A stretch of DNA of 64,000 nt. It comes from Bradyrhizobium icense (GTDB lineage Bacteria > Pseudomonadota > Alphaproteobacteria > Rhizobiales > Xanthobacteraceae). Position numbers and translations under genes: made by a program. How positions within the stretch are numbered: the first letter of the stretch is position 1; every line of letters begins with the position of its first letter. Below, in pieces: positions 18,349 to 26,419 of this stretch. Under the pieces are notes generated by a model. That model was not told where the DNA came from. It saw nothing but the letters and a program-made list of their open reading frames with translations, and did not search any database. The DNA is taken from assembly GCF_001693385.1 (NCBI RefSeq), contig NZ_CP016428.1, forward strand, positions 1,550,001-1,614,000, given 5' to 3'.

Positions 18349-18495
18349 TGGACACCTCGACATTTGCTATTGTCAAAGATATATTTGACTTTAGCAAGTA
18401 TATTCGCGAGGGTGGGGGCCGCCGGCTCGTGCCGGTTCTACTTTGCATGGGGTTGTTTTCGATATTTTGTGTCCGGGGCCCTGCGGTTTACCGCC

Positions 18496-19068
18496 CTAGG
18501 CGACGACCATGATCCGGCTGCGCAATTGGGTACGCGCCGAGCGGCCGAGCTGGCGCAGCAGCCGCGTCTCGGAGCGGCGGGCATCCGGCCGGTAGCCGCC
18601 AAGCCGCTCATAATGATCGCGGGCGATCAGGAGCCCCTGTTCCGCCGATGGCCCGGCGATCATGCGGGCGACGAACTTGAAGCCGTCGCGCAGCCGTGTC
18701 TCGGCATAGGGCGAGCGCGCATAGCGAAACACCCCGGCACGCGGCCGTCCGCTGCTCGATACGTTCTGGATGAACTGCGTGGTCTCGTCGATCCAACCGC
18801 TGTCGAGCACCGCACCGGCGTGCAGGAACATCAGCCATGGCGAGCGCGCCGCCCGCGCGCCGGCGGCCAGCGCCGCAGCGCGTGTTCCCTCAAACCTCAG
18901 AAAGCGACAGCCGGCCACGTCGGCCACCCGCTCGATCACGCCGTTACCGGTTCCGTCGACCAGCAGCACCTCGCAGATGACGCCGGCTGCGGCTCCCGGC
19001 ACCAGCGCCGCCAGTGTTGCGACGGCGGGCTGTTCTATTCCTTCGGTCGGAACGATCACGCTCAGCAT
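18496..19068 (-). CDS. Family 2-like glycosyltransferase, short
   Basis: A 190-residue protein with the start of a GT2-type fold: MLSVIVPTEGIEQPAVATLA, then CEVLLVDGTGNGVIE, then an alanine-rich helix and SPWLMFLHAGAVLDSGWIDE where the DxD-like metal site of the family would be (here LHAG, so the usual Asp pair is altered). It resembles the TIGR04283-type glycosyltransferase-like group. The loss of a clear DxD and the short length leave catalytic activity doubtful. It is divergent from the radical SAM gene at 19259. Confidence 0.68.
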   Translation of the reverse strand: MLSVIVPTEGIEQPAVATLAALVPGAAAGVICEVLLVDGTGNGVIERVADVAGCRFLRFEGTRAAALAAGARAARSPWLMFLHAGAVLDSGWIDETTQFIQNVSSSGRPRAGVFRYARSPYAETRLRDGFKFVARMIAGPSAEQGLLIARDHYERLGGYRPDARRSETRLLRQLGRSARTQLRSRIMVVA

Positions 19069-19220
19069 GAGTGAGGCTTCAGTGGCTCAAACGGTGAAAA
19101 ACGCTGCACTGTTATCACCTTGTCACAATCAAAGCAGCCGTTTGCGTGCAGTTTTTTGCGGCATCGGCCGCGGACGCCTTTCTCCGCGGTTTGTGCTCAA
19201 TGTGAATTGTTGTCGATGTT

Positions 19221-19235
19221 GTTCTTGATTTGTTC
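19221..19235. promoter_or_regulatory. Probable LexA box (GTTC-N7-GTTC)
   Basis: GTTCTTGATTTGTTC matches exactly the direct-repeat LexA box of alphaproteobacteria (GTTC-N7-GTTC). It ends 23 bases before the ATG of the radical SAM gene at 19259, the right place to block its promoter. The match is seen directly; SOS control is inferred. Confidence 0.72.
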
Positions 19236-19258
19236 TTGATGCGTGCTATGTTCGCTCC

Positions 19259-20419
19259 ATGAGCCGAGCATCCTCTCATGCCCTCAAGCACCCGCCGGTC
19301 ACGGCGCCCTCCGAGCCGGCGGGTGCGACCCCTTTTCCCGAGCTTGCGGTCGCCATCGAACGCCAGAGACGGCGTGGCCGCGGTGCGCAGTCGAACCAGA
19401 GCGGCCGGTTCGAGGCCGAGGCGCGGGTCGCCTTCGACGATGGCTGGCAGAGCCTGGACGACCTGCCGCCGTTCAAGACCACGGTGTCGCTGGATACTTC
19501 GCGCAAGGTCATCACCCGTAACGACTCGCCCGACATCGGCTTCGACCGCTCGATCAACCCCTACCGCGGCTGCGAGCATGGCTGCGTCTACTGCTTCGCG
19601 CGGCCGACCCACGCCTTTCTCGGCCTGTCGCCCGGGCTCGACTTCGAATCCAAACTGCTGGCCAAGCCGGACGCGCCGGAACTGCTCGAGAAAGAATTGG
19701 CGGCGCCCGGTTACGAGCCGCGCATGATCGCGATCGGCACCAACACCGATCCCTATCAGCCGATCGAGCGCGAGCACAAAATCATGCGCGGCATTCTCGA
19801 AGTGCTGGAACGAGCCGGTCATCCCGTCGGCATTGTCACCAAATCGGCGCTGGTTACGCGCGACATCGATATTCTGCAGCGAATGGCGAAGCGCAGTTTG
19901 GTAAAGGTCGCGATTTCCGTGACCGCGCTCGATCCCAAGCTCGCCCGCACCATGGAGCCGCGCGCCTCGACGCCGCCGAAGCGGCTGGAGGCGCTGCGGC
20001 AATTATCGCAGGCCGGCATCCCCGCCACGGTGATGGTCGCACCCGTTATTCCCGCGCTGAACGATTCCGAGATCGAGCGCATTCTCGATGCCGCGGCCCA
20101 TGCCGGGGTCAAGGAAGCGAGTTACGTGCTGCTGCGGCTGCCGCTCGAGGTGCGCGATCTCTTTCGCGAATGGCTGATGGCGAATTATCCCGACCGCTAC
20201 CGTCACGTCTTCACCCTGATCCGCGACATGCGTGGCGGGCGCGACTACGACTCGCAATGGGGAACGCGGATGAAGGGCACCGGCCCGATGGCCTGGATGA
20301 TCGGGCGGCGGTTCGAGATCGCCTGCGAAAAGCTCGGCCTCAACAAGCGCCGTTCGAAATTGACGACCGATCATTTCGTCAAGCCGAAGCGGAACGGACA
20401 GCAGTTGAGTCTGTTCTGA
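19259..20419 (+). CDS. PA0069-family radical SAM protein (SplB-like)
   Basis: A 386-residue radical S-adenosylmethionine protein of the PA0069/SplB-like group. The cluster-binding Cys triad is in the form CEHGCVYCFARP (C-X3-C-X2-C) at about residues 103-114, followed by a TIM-barrel-type sequence (IAIGTNTDPYQPIE, about 158-171; VKVAISVTALD). The C-terminal tail ends QLSLF, similar to beta-clamp-binding pentapeptides, though that reading is speculative. SplB is a spore photoproduct lyase, but members outside spore-formers have no firmly known substrate. The LexA box upstream suggests a role in DNA damage response. Confidence 0.9.
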   Translation: MSRASSHALKHPPVTAPSEPAGATPFPELAVAIERQRRRGRGAQSNQSGRFEAEARVAFDDGWQSLDDLPPFKTTVSLDTSRKVITRNDSPDIGFDRSINPYRGCEHGCVYCFARPTHAFLGLSPGLDFESKLLAKPDAPELLEKELAAPGYEPRMIAIGTNTDPYQPIEREHKIMRGILEVLERAGHPVGIVTKSALVTRDIDILQRMAKRSLVKVAISVTALDPKLARTMEPRASTPPKRLEALRQLSQAGIPATVMVAPVIPALNDSEIERILDAAAHAGVKEASYVLLRLPLEVRDLFREWLMANYPDRYRHVFTLIRDMRGGRDYDSQWGTRMKGTGPMAWMIGRRFEIACEKLGLNKRRSKLTTDHFVKPKRNGQQLSLF

Positions 20420-20421
20420 TC

Positions 20422-20453
20422 GTCATTGCGAGCCGTTGGCTCCTCGCAATGAC
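20422..20453. repeat. Short inverted repeat, family C copy 1
   Basis: GTCATTGCGAG and CTCGCAATGAC form a perfect 11-base inverted repeat with a 10-base loop, 3 bases after the radical SAM stop codon. A related longer element is at 41476-41559. As placed, it can act as a terminator-like hairpin, without a T run. Confidence 0.7.
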
Positions 20454-20468
20454 GGGGAGGAGACTCAC

Positions 20469-20918
20469 ATGAGTACAAGCAAGCCAGTCCCCCGGTTCAC
20501 GGTCATCACGCTCGGCGTCAGCGACATGCGCGCCAGTATCGCCTTTTACGAGGCGCTCGGCTTTGTCCGGAAGATGCACGCAACCGGCGATGCCGTCGCC
20601 TTTTTCGATACCGGCGGCACGGTGATTGCGCTTTTCCCGTGGGATCAACTCGCCCGCGACGCCGCGCTGCCGGATCAGCCACGGCCGAAATCCTTTCGCG
20701 GCACGACGCTCGCATGGAATTGCAGCTCGGTCGAGGAGGTCGACACGGCGCTCGATTTCGCAATCTCCTGCGGCGGGTCACTGTTGAAGCCTGCGCACAA
20801 GACCGACTACGGCGGTTACTGCGGCTATTTCGGCGATCCCGACAACCACGTTTGGGAAGTCGTGGTCGCGCCGGGCATCGAGGTCGGCGACGACCGGCGG
20901 GTGCATCTGCGGGATTAG
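20469..20918 (+). CDS. VOC/glyoxalase-superfamily protein
   Basis: A 149-residue vicinal oxygen chelate protein. Two paired betaalphabetabetabeta modules are visible: the first opens FTVITLGVSDMRASIAFYEA, the second ends DYGGYCGYFGDPDNHVWEVV, the usual glyoxalase/dioxygenase-superfamily finish with Glu as metal ligand. The specific activity is unknown. The ATG at 20469 follows GGGGAGGAGAC. It lies between the family C hairpin and rnhB. Confidence 0.85.
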   Translation: MSTSKPVPRFTVITLGVSDMRASIAFYEALGFVRKMHATGDAVAFFDTGGTVIALFPWDQLARDAALPDQPRPKSFRGTTLAWNCSSVEEVDTALDFAISCGGSLLKPAHKTDYGGYCGYFGDPDNHVWEVVVAPGIEVGDDRRVHLRD

Positions 20919-21000
20919 GCACAAGTACAGGATTGAATAACGGGAATTGTGCCGGGTTCCCGGTTGCGCGCGAGCGCGCGCTGGCGCACGAATCCCGGCC

Positions 21001-21780
21001 ATGATTCGGGACAAGTCCGCCAAGAAATCCGCCGGGAAATTCGCCAAGAACGCCGGCAAGGAACAAGCCGAGCTGCCGAAGGGCGTGATCGCGGTTGCCC
21101 CGCCGAGCTTTCGTCGCGAGCGGGCGCTGATCAAGCGCGGCATCTGGCCGGTTGCCGGCTGCGACGAGGCCGGGCGCGGTCCGCTGGCGGGTCCGGTGGT
21201 AGCGGCTGCCGTCATCCTCGATCCCAAGCGAATCCCCAAAGGCATCGACGATTCCAAGCGGCTCGCGCCCGAACGCCGCGAGGAATTGTTCGAGGAAATC
21301 TGCGCGACCTCGTCGTTTGCGGTCGCCTTTGCCTCACCCGCGCGGATCGATCGCGACAATATCTTGCGTGCCTCGCTCTGGGCGCTGGCGCGCTCCGTGC
21401 GCGCGCTGCCGGAATTGCCGAAGCACGTGTTCGTCGACGGCCGCGACAAGATCGATGCGCCCTGCGATTGCGACGCCGTGATCGGCGGCGACGGCATCGT
21501 CATGTCGATCGCGGCGGCCTCGATCATCGCCAAGGTGACGCGAGACCGCCTGATGAGCGCATTGGCGCTGGATTGCCCGGGTTATGGCTTCGAAACCCAC
21601 AAGGGCTATGCCGTGCCGGAACACCGCGAGGCGCTGGACCGGCTCGGCCCCAGCATCCACCATCGCCGGTTTTTTGCACCCGTGATCGCCGCACGGCTGA
21701 AGCATTTCCCTGAAACGGTCGAACCCGATCTCTTCACCGTCGACGGGGAGATCCTTGGCGATATTTCCGCCACGATCTGA
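21001..21780 (+). CDS. rnhB: Ribonuclease HII
   Basis: RNase HII, which cuts RNA of RNA-DNA hybrids and single ribonucleotides in DNA. The catalytic core (about residues 45-245 of 259) shows the metal ligands in [19 protein letters not shown] (DEAG) and FVDGRDK, and the C-terminal [11 protein letters not shown] motif with a conserved acidic residue. The first 40 residues are Lys/Ala-rich and likely disordered. Start at 21001 (MIRDKSAKK) is chosen because it begins the usual rhizobial basic leader, although the frame is open from 20947. Confidence 0.94.
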   Translation: MIRDKSAKKSAGKFAKNAGKEQAELPKGVIAVAPPSFRRERALIKRGIWPVAGCDEAGRGPLAGPVVAAAVILDPKRIPKGIDDSKRLAPERREELFEEICATSSFAVAFASPARIDRDNILRASLWALARSVRALPELPKHVFVDGRDKIDAPCDCDAVIGGDGIVMSIAAASIIAKVTRDRLMSALALDCPGYGFETHKGYAVPEHREALDRLGPSIHHRRFFAPVIAARLKHFPETVEPDLFTVDGEILGDISATI

Positions 21781-21858
21781 GGCTGGTTGCCTCGACGGGC
21801 CCTGCGCTCTATCAAACGTTTGGGGACAGGGCTGCCCGGCCCGGCATTCGGACGTTTC

Positions 21859-23367
21859 ATGCGCTTCACCTCGCTCGTTGTCGAACTGATCCGCGCCCGG
21901 CCGCGGCTGGTGGTCTGGCTCGTGGTATTGGTCCAGGCCGCAATTTGGCTGATCCTGCCGATGCTGCTGTACCGCAGCCCGCCGGGCGACGTGGCGACCG
22001 TGCTGGCCTTTGGCCGGGAATACCAGGTCGGAACCTGGCTCGGTCCGCCGCTGGCGTTCTGGCTCGCCGACATCGCGTTTCGCGCCGCCGGGAATCACAT
22101 CTTCGGCGTCTATCTTTTGGCGCAGGTCTGCGCCGTCGTCACCTTCTGGATCTACTATCAACTGGCCCGCGCGATTGTCGGAGGGCAGCAGGCAGTGCTC
22201 GCGGTACTGCTCTCGATGACGGTGGTGGCCTTCTCTTCGCCCGGCGTCGAGTTCGGACCATTGGTGCTGGCGCGCCCGCTGTGGGCGCTGCTTTTGCTGC
22301 ATTCCTGGCAATTGATCGGCCAGAACCGGCGGAACGCCTGGTTCGCCTGGTCGATCGAGGCCGGACTTTTGCTGCTGACGACGCCGGCCGCGCTCGGATT
22401 ACTGCTGCTGCTGGCCGGATTTGTCGTTGCCACTGCGCGGGGGCGGCGCGTGCTGATGTCGCTCGATCCGCTCTATGCGCTGCTCGTGATCGCCGTGCTG
22501 GTCTTGCCGTATCTGATCTGGCTGCTCCGCGCCGATGCGCTCGCGATGCCGCCGTGGCCAGCGATCTCCGATCTCGGCGCGCGCGCCCTGCAGTGGGGCT
22601 GGCTGCTCGCTGGTCTCGTGCTCGCAATGTCCGCCATCGTGCTGCTGGCGATCCTCAACTCCGGCTGGTTCGCCCGCAATGCCGGGGAGGCGCCGATCAT
22701 CTACCGGCCGCCGGTCGATCCGCTGGCGCGCCAATTCGTCTATTTCTTCGCGCTTGCGCCGGCGCTGCTCGGAAGCTTGATCGCGGGCATCTTTAACCGC
22801 GATCATGTCGTCGGCGGGGCGGGCGTCGCCTTGCTGATGTCGGGGCTCGTCGTAATCGTGGCGAGCGGCGATCTGATCCATCTGCGGCGTCAGCGCCTGT
22901 TGCGGACGGTATGGGCCGCAGCCGTCGCTGCTCCCGCCGTGGCGGTGATCGTGACCACCCTTGTTCTGCCGTGGACCGGCGCTGCCGAAGTGCCGACCTC
23001 GTTGCCGGCCAAAGCGATCGCGCAATTCTTTGGCGACAATTTCGAACGGCGAACCAACCAGCGGCTGCGCGCGGTGGCCGGCGATCCGCAATTGGCCGGT
23101 TTCATCGCGATGAGCGCCGGGCGCCCGCATCTATTGCTCGATGCCACGCCGGAACGAACCCCGTGGCTGTCGGTCGCGAAATTCAGCGAGACCGGCGGCG
23201 TCGTGGTCTGGCGTGCCTCCGACACGTCGGGCACGCCACCACCCGATATCGCACAGCGGTTTCCCGGCCTCGTGCCGGAAGTGCCACGCGTCTTCGAATG
23301 GATGGTGAACGGCCGTCAGCCGCTTTTGCGCGTCGGCTGGGCCATCGTGCGGCCGAAGGCGCAGTAG
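21859..23367 (+). CDS. ArnT-like glycosyltransferase family 39 membrane protein
   Basis: A 502-residue polytopic membrane protein of the PMT/ArnT superfamily that transfers a sugar from a lipid carrier. After a short cytoplasmic start, about ten hydrophobic segments are visible in residues 20-370. The first periplasmic loop holds SPPGDVATVLAFGREYQVGTW, where the conserved Asp of the superfamily is expected, and a soluble C-terminal domain of about 120 residues follows. The acceptor is unknown. The ATG at 21859 is preferred over a TTG at 21787; its ribosome binding site is weak. Preceded by rnhB and possibly cotranscribed. Confidence 0.78.
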   Translation: MRFTSLVVELIRARPRLVVWLVVLVQAAIWLILPMLLYRSPPGDVATVLAFGREYQVGTWLGPPLAFWLADIAFRAAGNHIFGVYLLAQVCAVVTFWIYYQLARAIVGGQQAVLAVLLSMTVVAFSSPGVEFGPLVLARPLWALLLLHSWQLIGQNRRNAWFAWSIEAGLLLLTTPAALGLLLLLAGFVVATARGRRVLMSLDPLYALLVIAVLVLPYLIWLLRADALAMPPWPAISDLGARALQWGWLLAGLVLAMSAIVLLAILNSGWFARNAGEAPIIYRPPVDPLARQFVYFFALAPALLGSLIAGIFNRDHVVGGAGVALLMSGLVVIVASGDLIHLRRQRLLRTVWAAAVAAPAVAVIVTTLVLPWTGAAEVPTSLPAKAIAQFFGDNFERRTNQRLRAVAGDPQLAGFIAMSAGRPHLLLDATPERTPWLSVAKFSETGGVVVWRASDTSGTPPPDIAQRFPGLVPEVPRVFEWMVNGRQPLLRVGWAIVRPKAQ

Positions 23368-23376
23368 CGTCGGATC

Positions 23377-23537
23377 TCGTGCCCCGGATGCTGCGCAGCA
23401 CCGAAAGCGCGTTCACGCGCGTCTTCGACGCGCTATGGTGATGCGCTGCTGATCCGGGGCCCAACCTCTCGTGCTGAATTAGGTCCCGGCTCTGCGGTGC
23501 ACTGCCAAGGGGCGATGCACCGCGTCCGGGACACGAG
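23377..23537. repeat. Dispersed palindromic repeat, family B copy 2
   Basis: Runs TCGTGCCCCGGATGCTGCGC ... CTGATCCGGGGCCC ... GCGTCCGGGACACGAG. This copy is longer than the others by an insertion (GAAAGCGCGTTCACGCGCGT) inside the first arm. It lies between two convergent genes. Confidence 0.8.
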
Positions 23538-24368
23538 TTAAGTCGCCTGCTCCAGCGCCTTCGCGATCGCGCGCAGGTCCTGCCAGGACATCCGCTTGTA
23601 CGACGGCGAGCGCAGCAAATAGGCCGGGTGGAATGTCGCCATGGCGCGGATGGTGCGGGTGCCGGTGTCGTAGTCGAACCACCTGCCACGGGTCTTCATG
23701 ATGCCGTCGCGGGTCGACAGCAGCGTTTGCGTCGAGGGGTTGCCGAGCGTCACCAGTATGTCGGGGTTCACGAGTTCGATCTGCCGCTGGATGAACGGCA
23801 GGCAGATTTGCGTCTCCTGCGGCGTCGGCGTCCGGTTGCCGGGCGGCCGCCAGGGGATCACGTTGGCGATGTAGGCCTTGCTGCGGTCGAGTCCGATTGC
23901 TGCGATCATCCGGTCCAGCAATTTGCCGGAACGTCCAACAAAGGGCAGACCCTCGATGTCTTCGTCGCGGCCGGGCGCTTCGCCGACGAACATGATCCGC
24001 GCCTGCGGATTGCCGTCGGCAAACACCAGCCGCGTCGCGGTGTTTCGGAGCGCGCAACCCTCGAAATTTTCCAAGAGCGTACGCAGCGCTTCCAGCGTCG
24101 GCGCCGTTCGCGCCGCCTCGCGCGCGAGAGCGATGGCCGCTTCCGGCGCGGGCGCGATTTCGCTGCGCGGAACTGCCGGCATCGCGGCGGGCATTTCCCT
24201 GACGGGGCGGTGTGGCGCGGTCTCGCGGATGGCAGCGGGGACGGCAGGGACGTCGGGCTCGGCAAGCCGATCGACTTGTTCCTCCGTCAATGCGCAATCG
24301 ACCCCGGCCTCCAGATAAAAAGCCAGCAATTGCCTGAGATTAGGCGCGGGTTCGGGGATCAAATCCAT
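23538..24368 (-). CDS. Family 4 (UdgA-type) uracil-DNA glycosylase
   Basis: A 276-residue uracil-DNA glycosylase of the iron-sulfur type (family 4/5). The first 95 residues are a poorly conserved proline/alanine-rich extension. The catalytic core shows VGEAPGRDEDIEGLPFVGRS (motif 1, about 128-147), NVIPWRPPGNRTP (about 168-180), and the final ATFHPAYLLRSP motif (about 245-256). Cysteines in FEGCALR and TQICLPF are cluster ligand candidates. The start at 24368 begins MDLIPEPAPN. It is convergent with the ArnT-like gene and divergent from the ETF oxidoreductase gene. Confidence 0.92.
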   Translation of the reverse strand: MDLIPEPAPNLRQLLAFYLEAGVDCALTEEQVDRLAEPDVPAVPAAIRETAPHRPVREMPAAMPAVPRSEIAPAPEAAIALAREAARTAPTLEALRTLLENFEGCALRNTATRLVFADGNPQARIMFVGEAPGRDEDIEGLPFVGRSGKLLDRMIAAIGLDRSKAYIANVIPWRPPGNRTPTPQETQICLPFIQRQIELVNPDILVTLGNPSTQTLLSTRDGIMKTRGRWFDYDTGTRTIRAMATFHPAYLLRSPSYKRMSWQDLRAIAKALEQAT

Positions 24369-24495
24369 TATGCCAATCTAATATGGATCGAGCCGGCGTG
24401 AAACGCCTTGCATTGCATTTCCATGGTTGTCCTCCCCGCAAAAATCGGAAACAACGAGCCTTTAGAGCCGTTCTCAATTGGGCTGAGATCAGATC

Positions 24496-26154
24496 ATGAG
24501 TGCAGAAGAACTTCCTCCTCGCGAATCCATGGAATTCGACGTCGTGATCGTCGGCGCCGGGCCCTCAGGGCTGGCTGCGGCGATCCGGCTGAAGCAGCTC
24601 AATGCCGATCTCAGCATCGTCGTGGTGGAAAAGGGGTCCGAGGTCGGCGCGCACATCCTGTCGGGCGCGGTGATCGATCCGGTATCGCTCGACAAGCTGA
24701 TTCCGGATTGGCGTGAGGACGCCGATTGCCCGCTCAAAACCCAGGTCAAGGACGACCGCTTCTACTGGACCACCGCAACCGGCGCGATCCGGCTGCCGAA
24801 CTTCGCAATGCCGCCGCTGATGAACAATCATCACTGCTATATCGGCTCGCTCGGCGATGTCTGCCGCTGGCTGGCGCCGAAGGCCGAGGCGCTCGGCGTC
24901 GAAATCTATCCCGGTTTTGCCGCGGCCGAAGTGCTGTATGACGATGATGGCGCGGTGCGTGGCATCGCGACCGGCGACATGGGCATCGCCAGGGACGGCA
25001 GCCACAAGGACTCCTACACCCGCGGCATGGAACTGCTCGGCAAATACACGCTGTTCGCCGAAGGTGCGCGCGGCAGCCTGAGCAAGGAACTGATCGCGAA
25101 ATTCTCGCTCGACGCCAAAAGCGAGCCATCGAAATTCGGCATCGGGTTGAAGGAAGTCTGGGAGATCGATCCCGCCAAGCACCAGAAGGGCCTGATCCAG
25201 CATTCGTTCGGCTGGCCACTGAACAACAAGACCGGCGGCGGCTCGTTCCTCTACCATTACGACGACAACAAGGTGGCGGTCGGTTTCGTCGTGCACCTCA
25301 ATTACGACGATCCGTATCTGTCGCCGTTCGACGAATTCCAGCGCTTCAAGACGCACCCGTCGATCCGCACCGTGTTCGAAGGCGGCAAGCGCATCTCCTA
25401 TGGCGCACGCGCCATCACCGAGGGCGGCTATCAGTCGGTGCCGCGGCTGAGCTTCCCGGGCGGCGCGCTGATCGGCTGCGCCGCGGGCTTCGTCAACGTG
25501 CCGCGCATCAAGGGCGTGCACAATGCGATGGGCAGCGGCATGCTCGCGGCGGAACATGTTGCGGCGGCGCTCGGCGCCGGCCGCGCCAATGACGAATTGG
25601 TGGAATATGAAAACGCCTGGCGCGATTCCGCCGTCGGCCGGGACCTGCACCGGGTGCGCAACGTCAAGCCGCTATGGTCGAAATTCGGCACCATCATCGG
25701 CGTGGCACTCGGCGGCTTCGACATGTGGTGCAACACGCTGGGCTTCTCGCTGTTCGGAACCCAGTCGCACGCCAAGTCCGACCGCAAGACGCTGGATCCG
25801 GCCAAGGCGCATGCGCCGATCGCCTATCCCAAGCCGGACGGCAAGCTCACCTTCGACAAATTGTCCTCGGTGTTCCTCTCCAACACCAACCATGAAGAGG
25901 ACCAGCCGGTTCATCTCAAGGTCGCCGACATGAACCTGCAGAAGACATCCGAGCACGATGTCTATGCGGGTCCGTCGAACCGCTATTGCCCGGCTGGCGT
26001 CTATGAATGGGTCGAAGAGACCTCCGGTCCGCGCTTCCAGATCAACGCCCAGAACTGCGTCCACTGCAAAACCTGCGACGTGAAGGACCCGAACGGCAAT
26101 ATCACCTGGGTTCCGCCCGAAGGCGGCGGCGGGCCGAATTACCAGGGCATGTAG
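24496..26154 (+). CDS. Electron transfer flavoprotein-ubiquinone oxidoreductase
   Basis: A 552-residue ETF-QO that passes electrons from fatty-acid and amino-acid dehydrogenases to ubiquinone at the membrane. It opens with the FAD-binding VIVGAGPSGLAAAIRLKQL (about 16-34) and has the ubiquinone-binding region in the middle (GFVNVPRIKGVHNAMGSGML). The 4Fe-4S cluster ligands are in YCPAGVYEW (about 497) and NCVHCKTCDVKDP (about 523-535). Full length for the family. Starts 127 bases from the divergent udg gene. Confidence 0.96.
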   Translation: MSAEELPPRESMEFDVVIVGAGPSGLAAAIRLKQLNADLSIVVVEKGSEVGAHILSGAVIDPVSLDKLIPDWREDADCPLKTQVKDDRFYWTTATGAIRLPNFAMPPLMNNHHCYIGSLGDVCRWLAPKAEALGVEIYPGFAAAEVLYDDDGAVRGIATGDMGIARDGSHKDSYTRGMELLGKYTLFAEGARGSLSKELIAKFSLDAKSEPSKFGIGLKEVWEIDPAKHQKGLIQHSFGWPLNNKTGGGSFLYHYDDNKVAVGFVVHLNYDDPYLSPFDEFQRFKTHPSIRTVFEGGKRISYGARAITEGGYQSVPRLSFPGGALIGCAAGFVNVPRIKGVHNAMGSGMLAAEHVAAALGAGRANDELVEYENAWRDSAVGRDLHRVRNVKPLWSKFGTIIGVALGGFDMWCNTLGFSLFGTQSHAKSDRKTLDPAKAHAPIAYPKPDGKLTFDKLSSVFLSNTNHEEDQPVHLKVADMNLQKTSEHDVYAGPSNRYCPAGVYEWVEETSGPRFQINAQNCVHCKTCDVKDPNGNITWVPPEGGGGPNYQGM

Positions 26155-26419
26155 CGAGGCGCATAGACCACGATTGCGTGAGCTGGAGGAGGGTGATACC
26201 GCCTCCGGCCACGATACCGCCACAGTAAAAGCGTTTCCGGGTTGGGCTGGCTAAATCGGAGCCCTAAGGGCCTAATCTGCCAATCGATTCGCCAACCCGT
26301 ATCCTTGCGGTTGAGGGCCAAACGCGGCATTGTCGCTGCCCGAGATGCCGCCGCTTGGGTTTGCATTCGAGACCGATCGTAACGATCCCGCCATACATCC
26401 TGGAGCTAGGCGAACCGTG

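Noticed and set aside
24565..25650. Minus-strand frame over the ETF oxidoreductase gene
   Set aside because: Shadow; the plus-strand gene has full-length conserved motifs.
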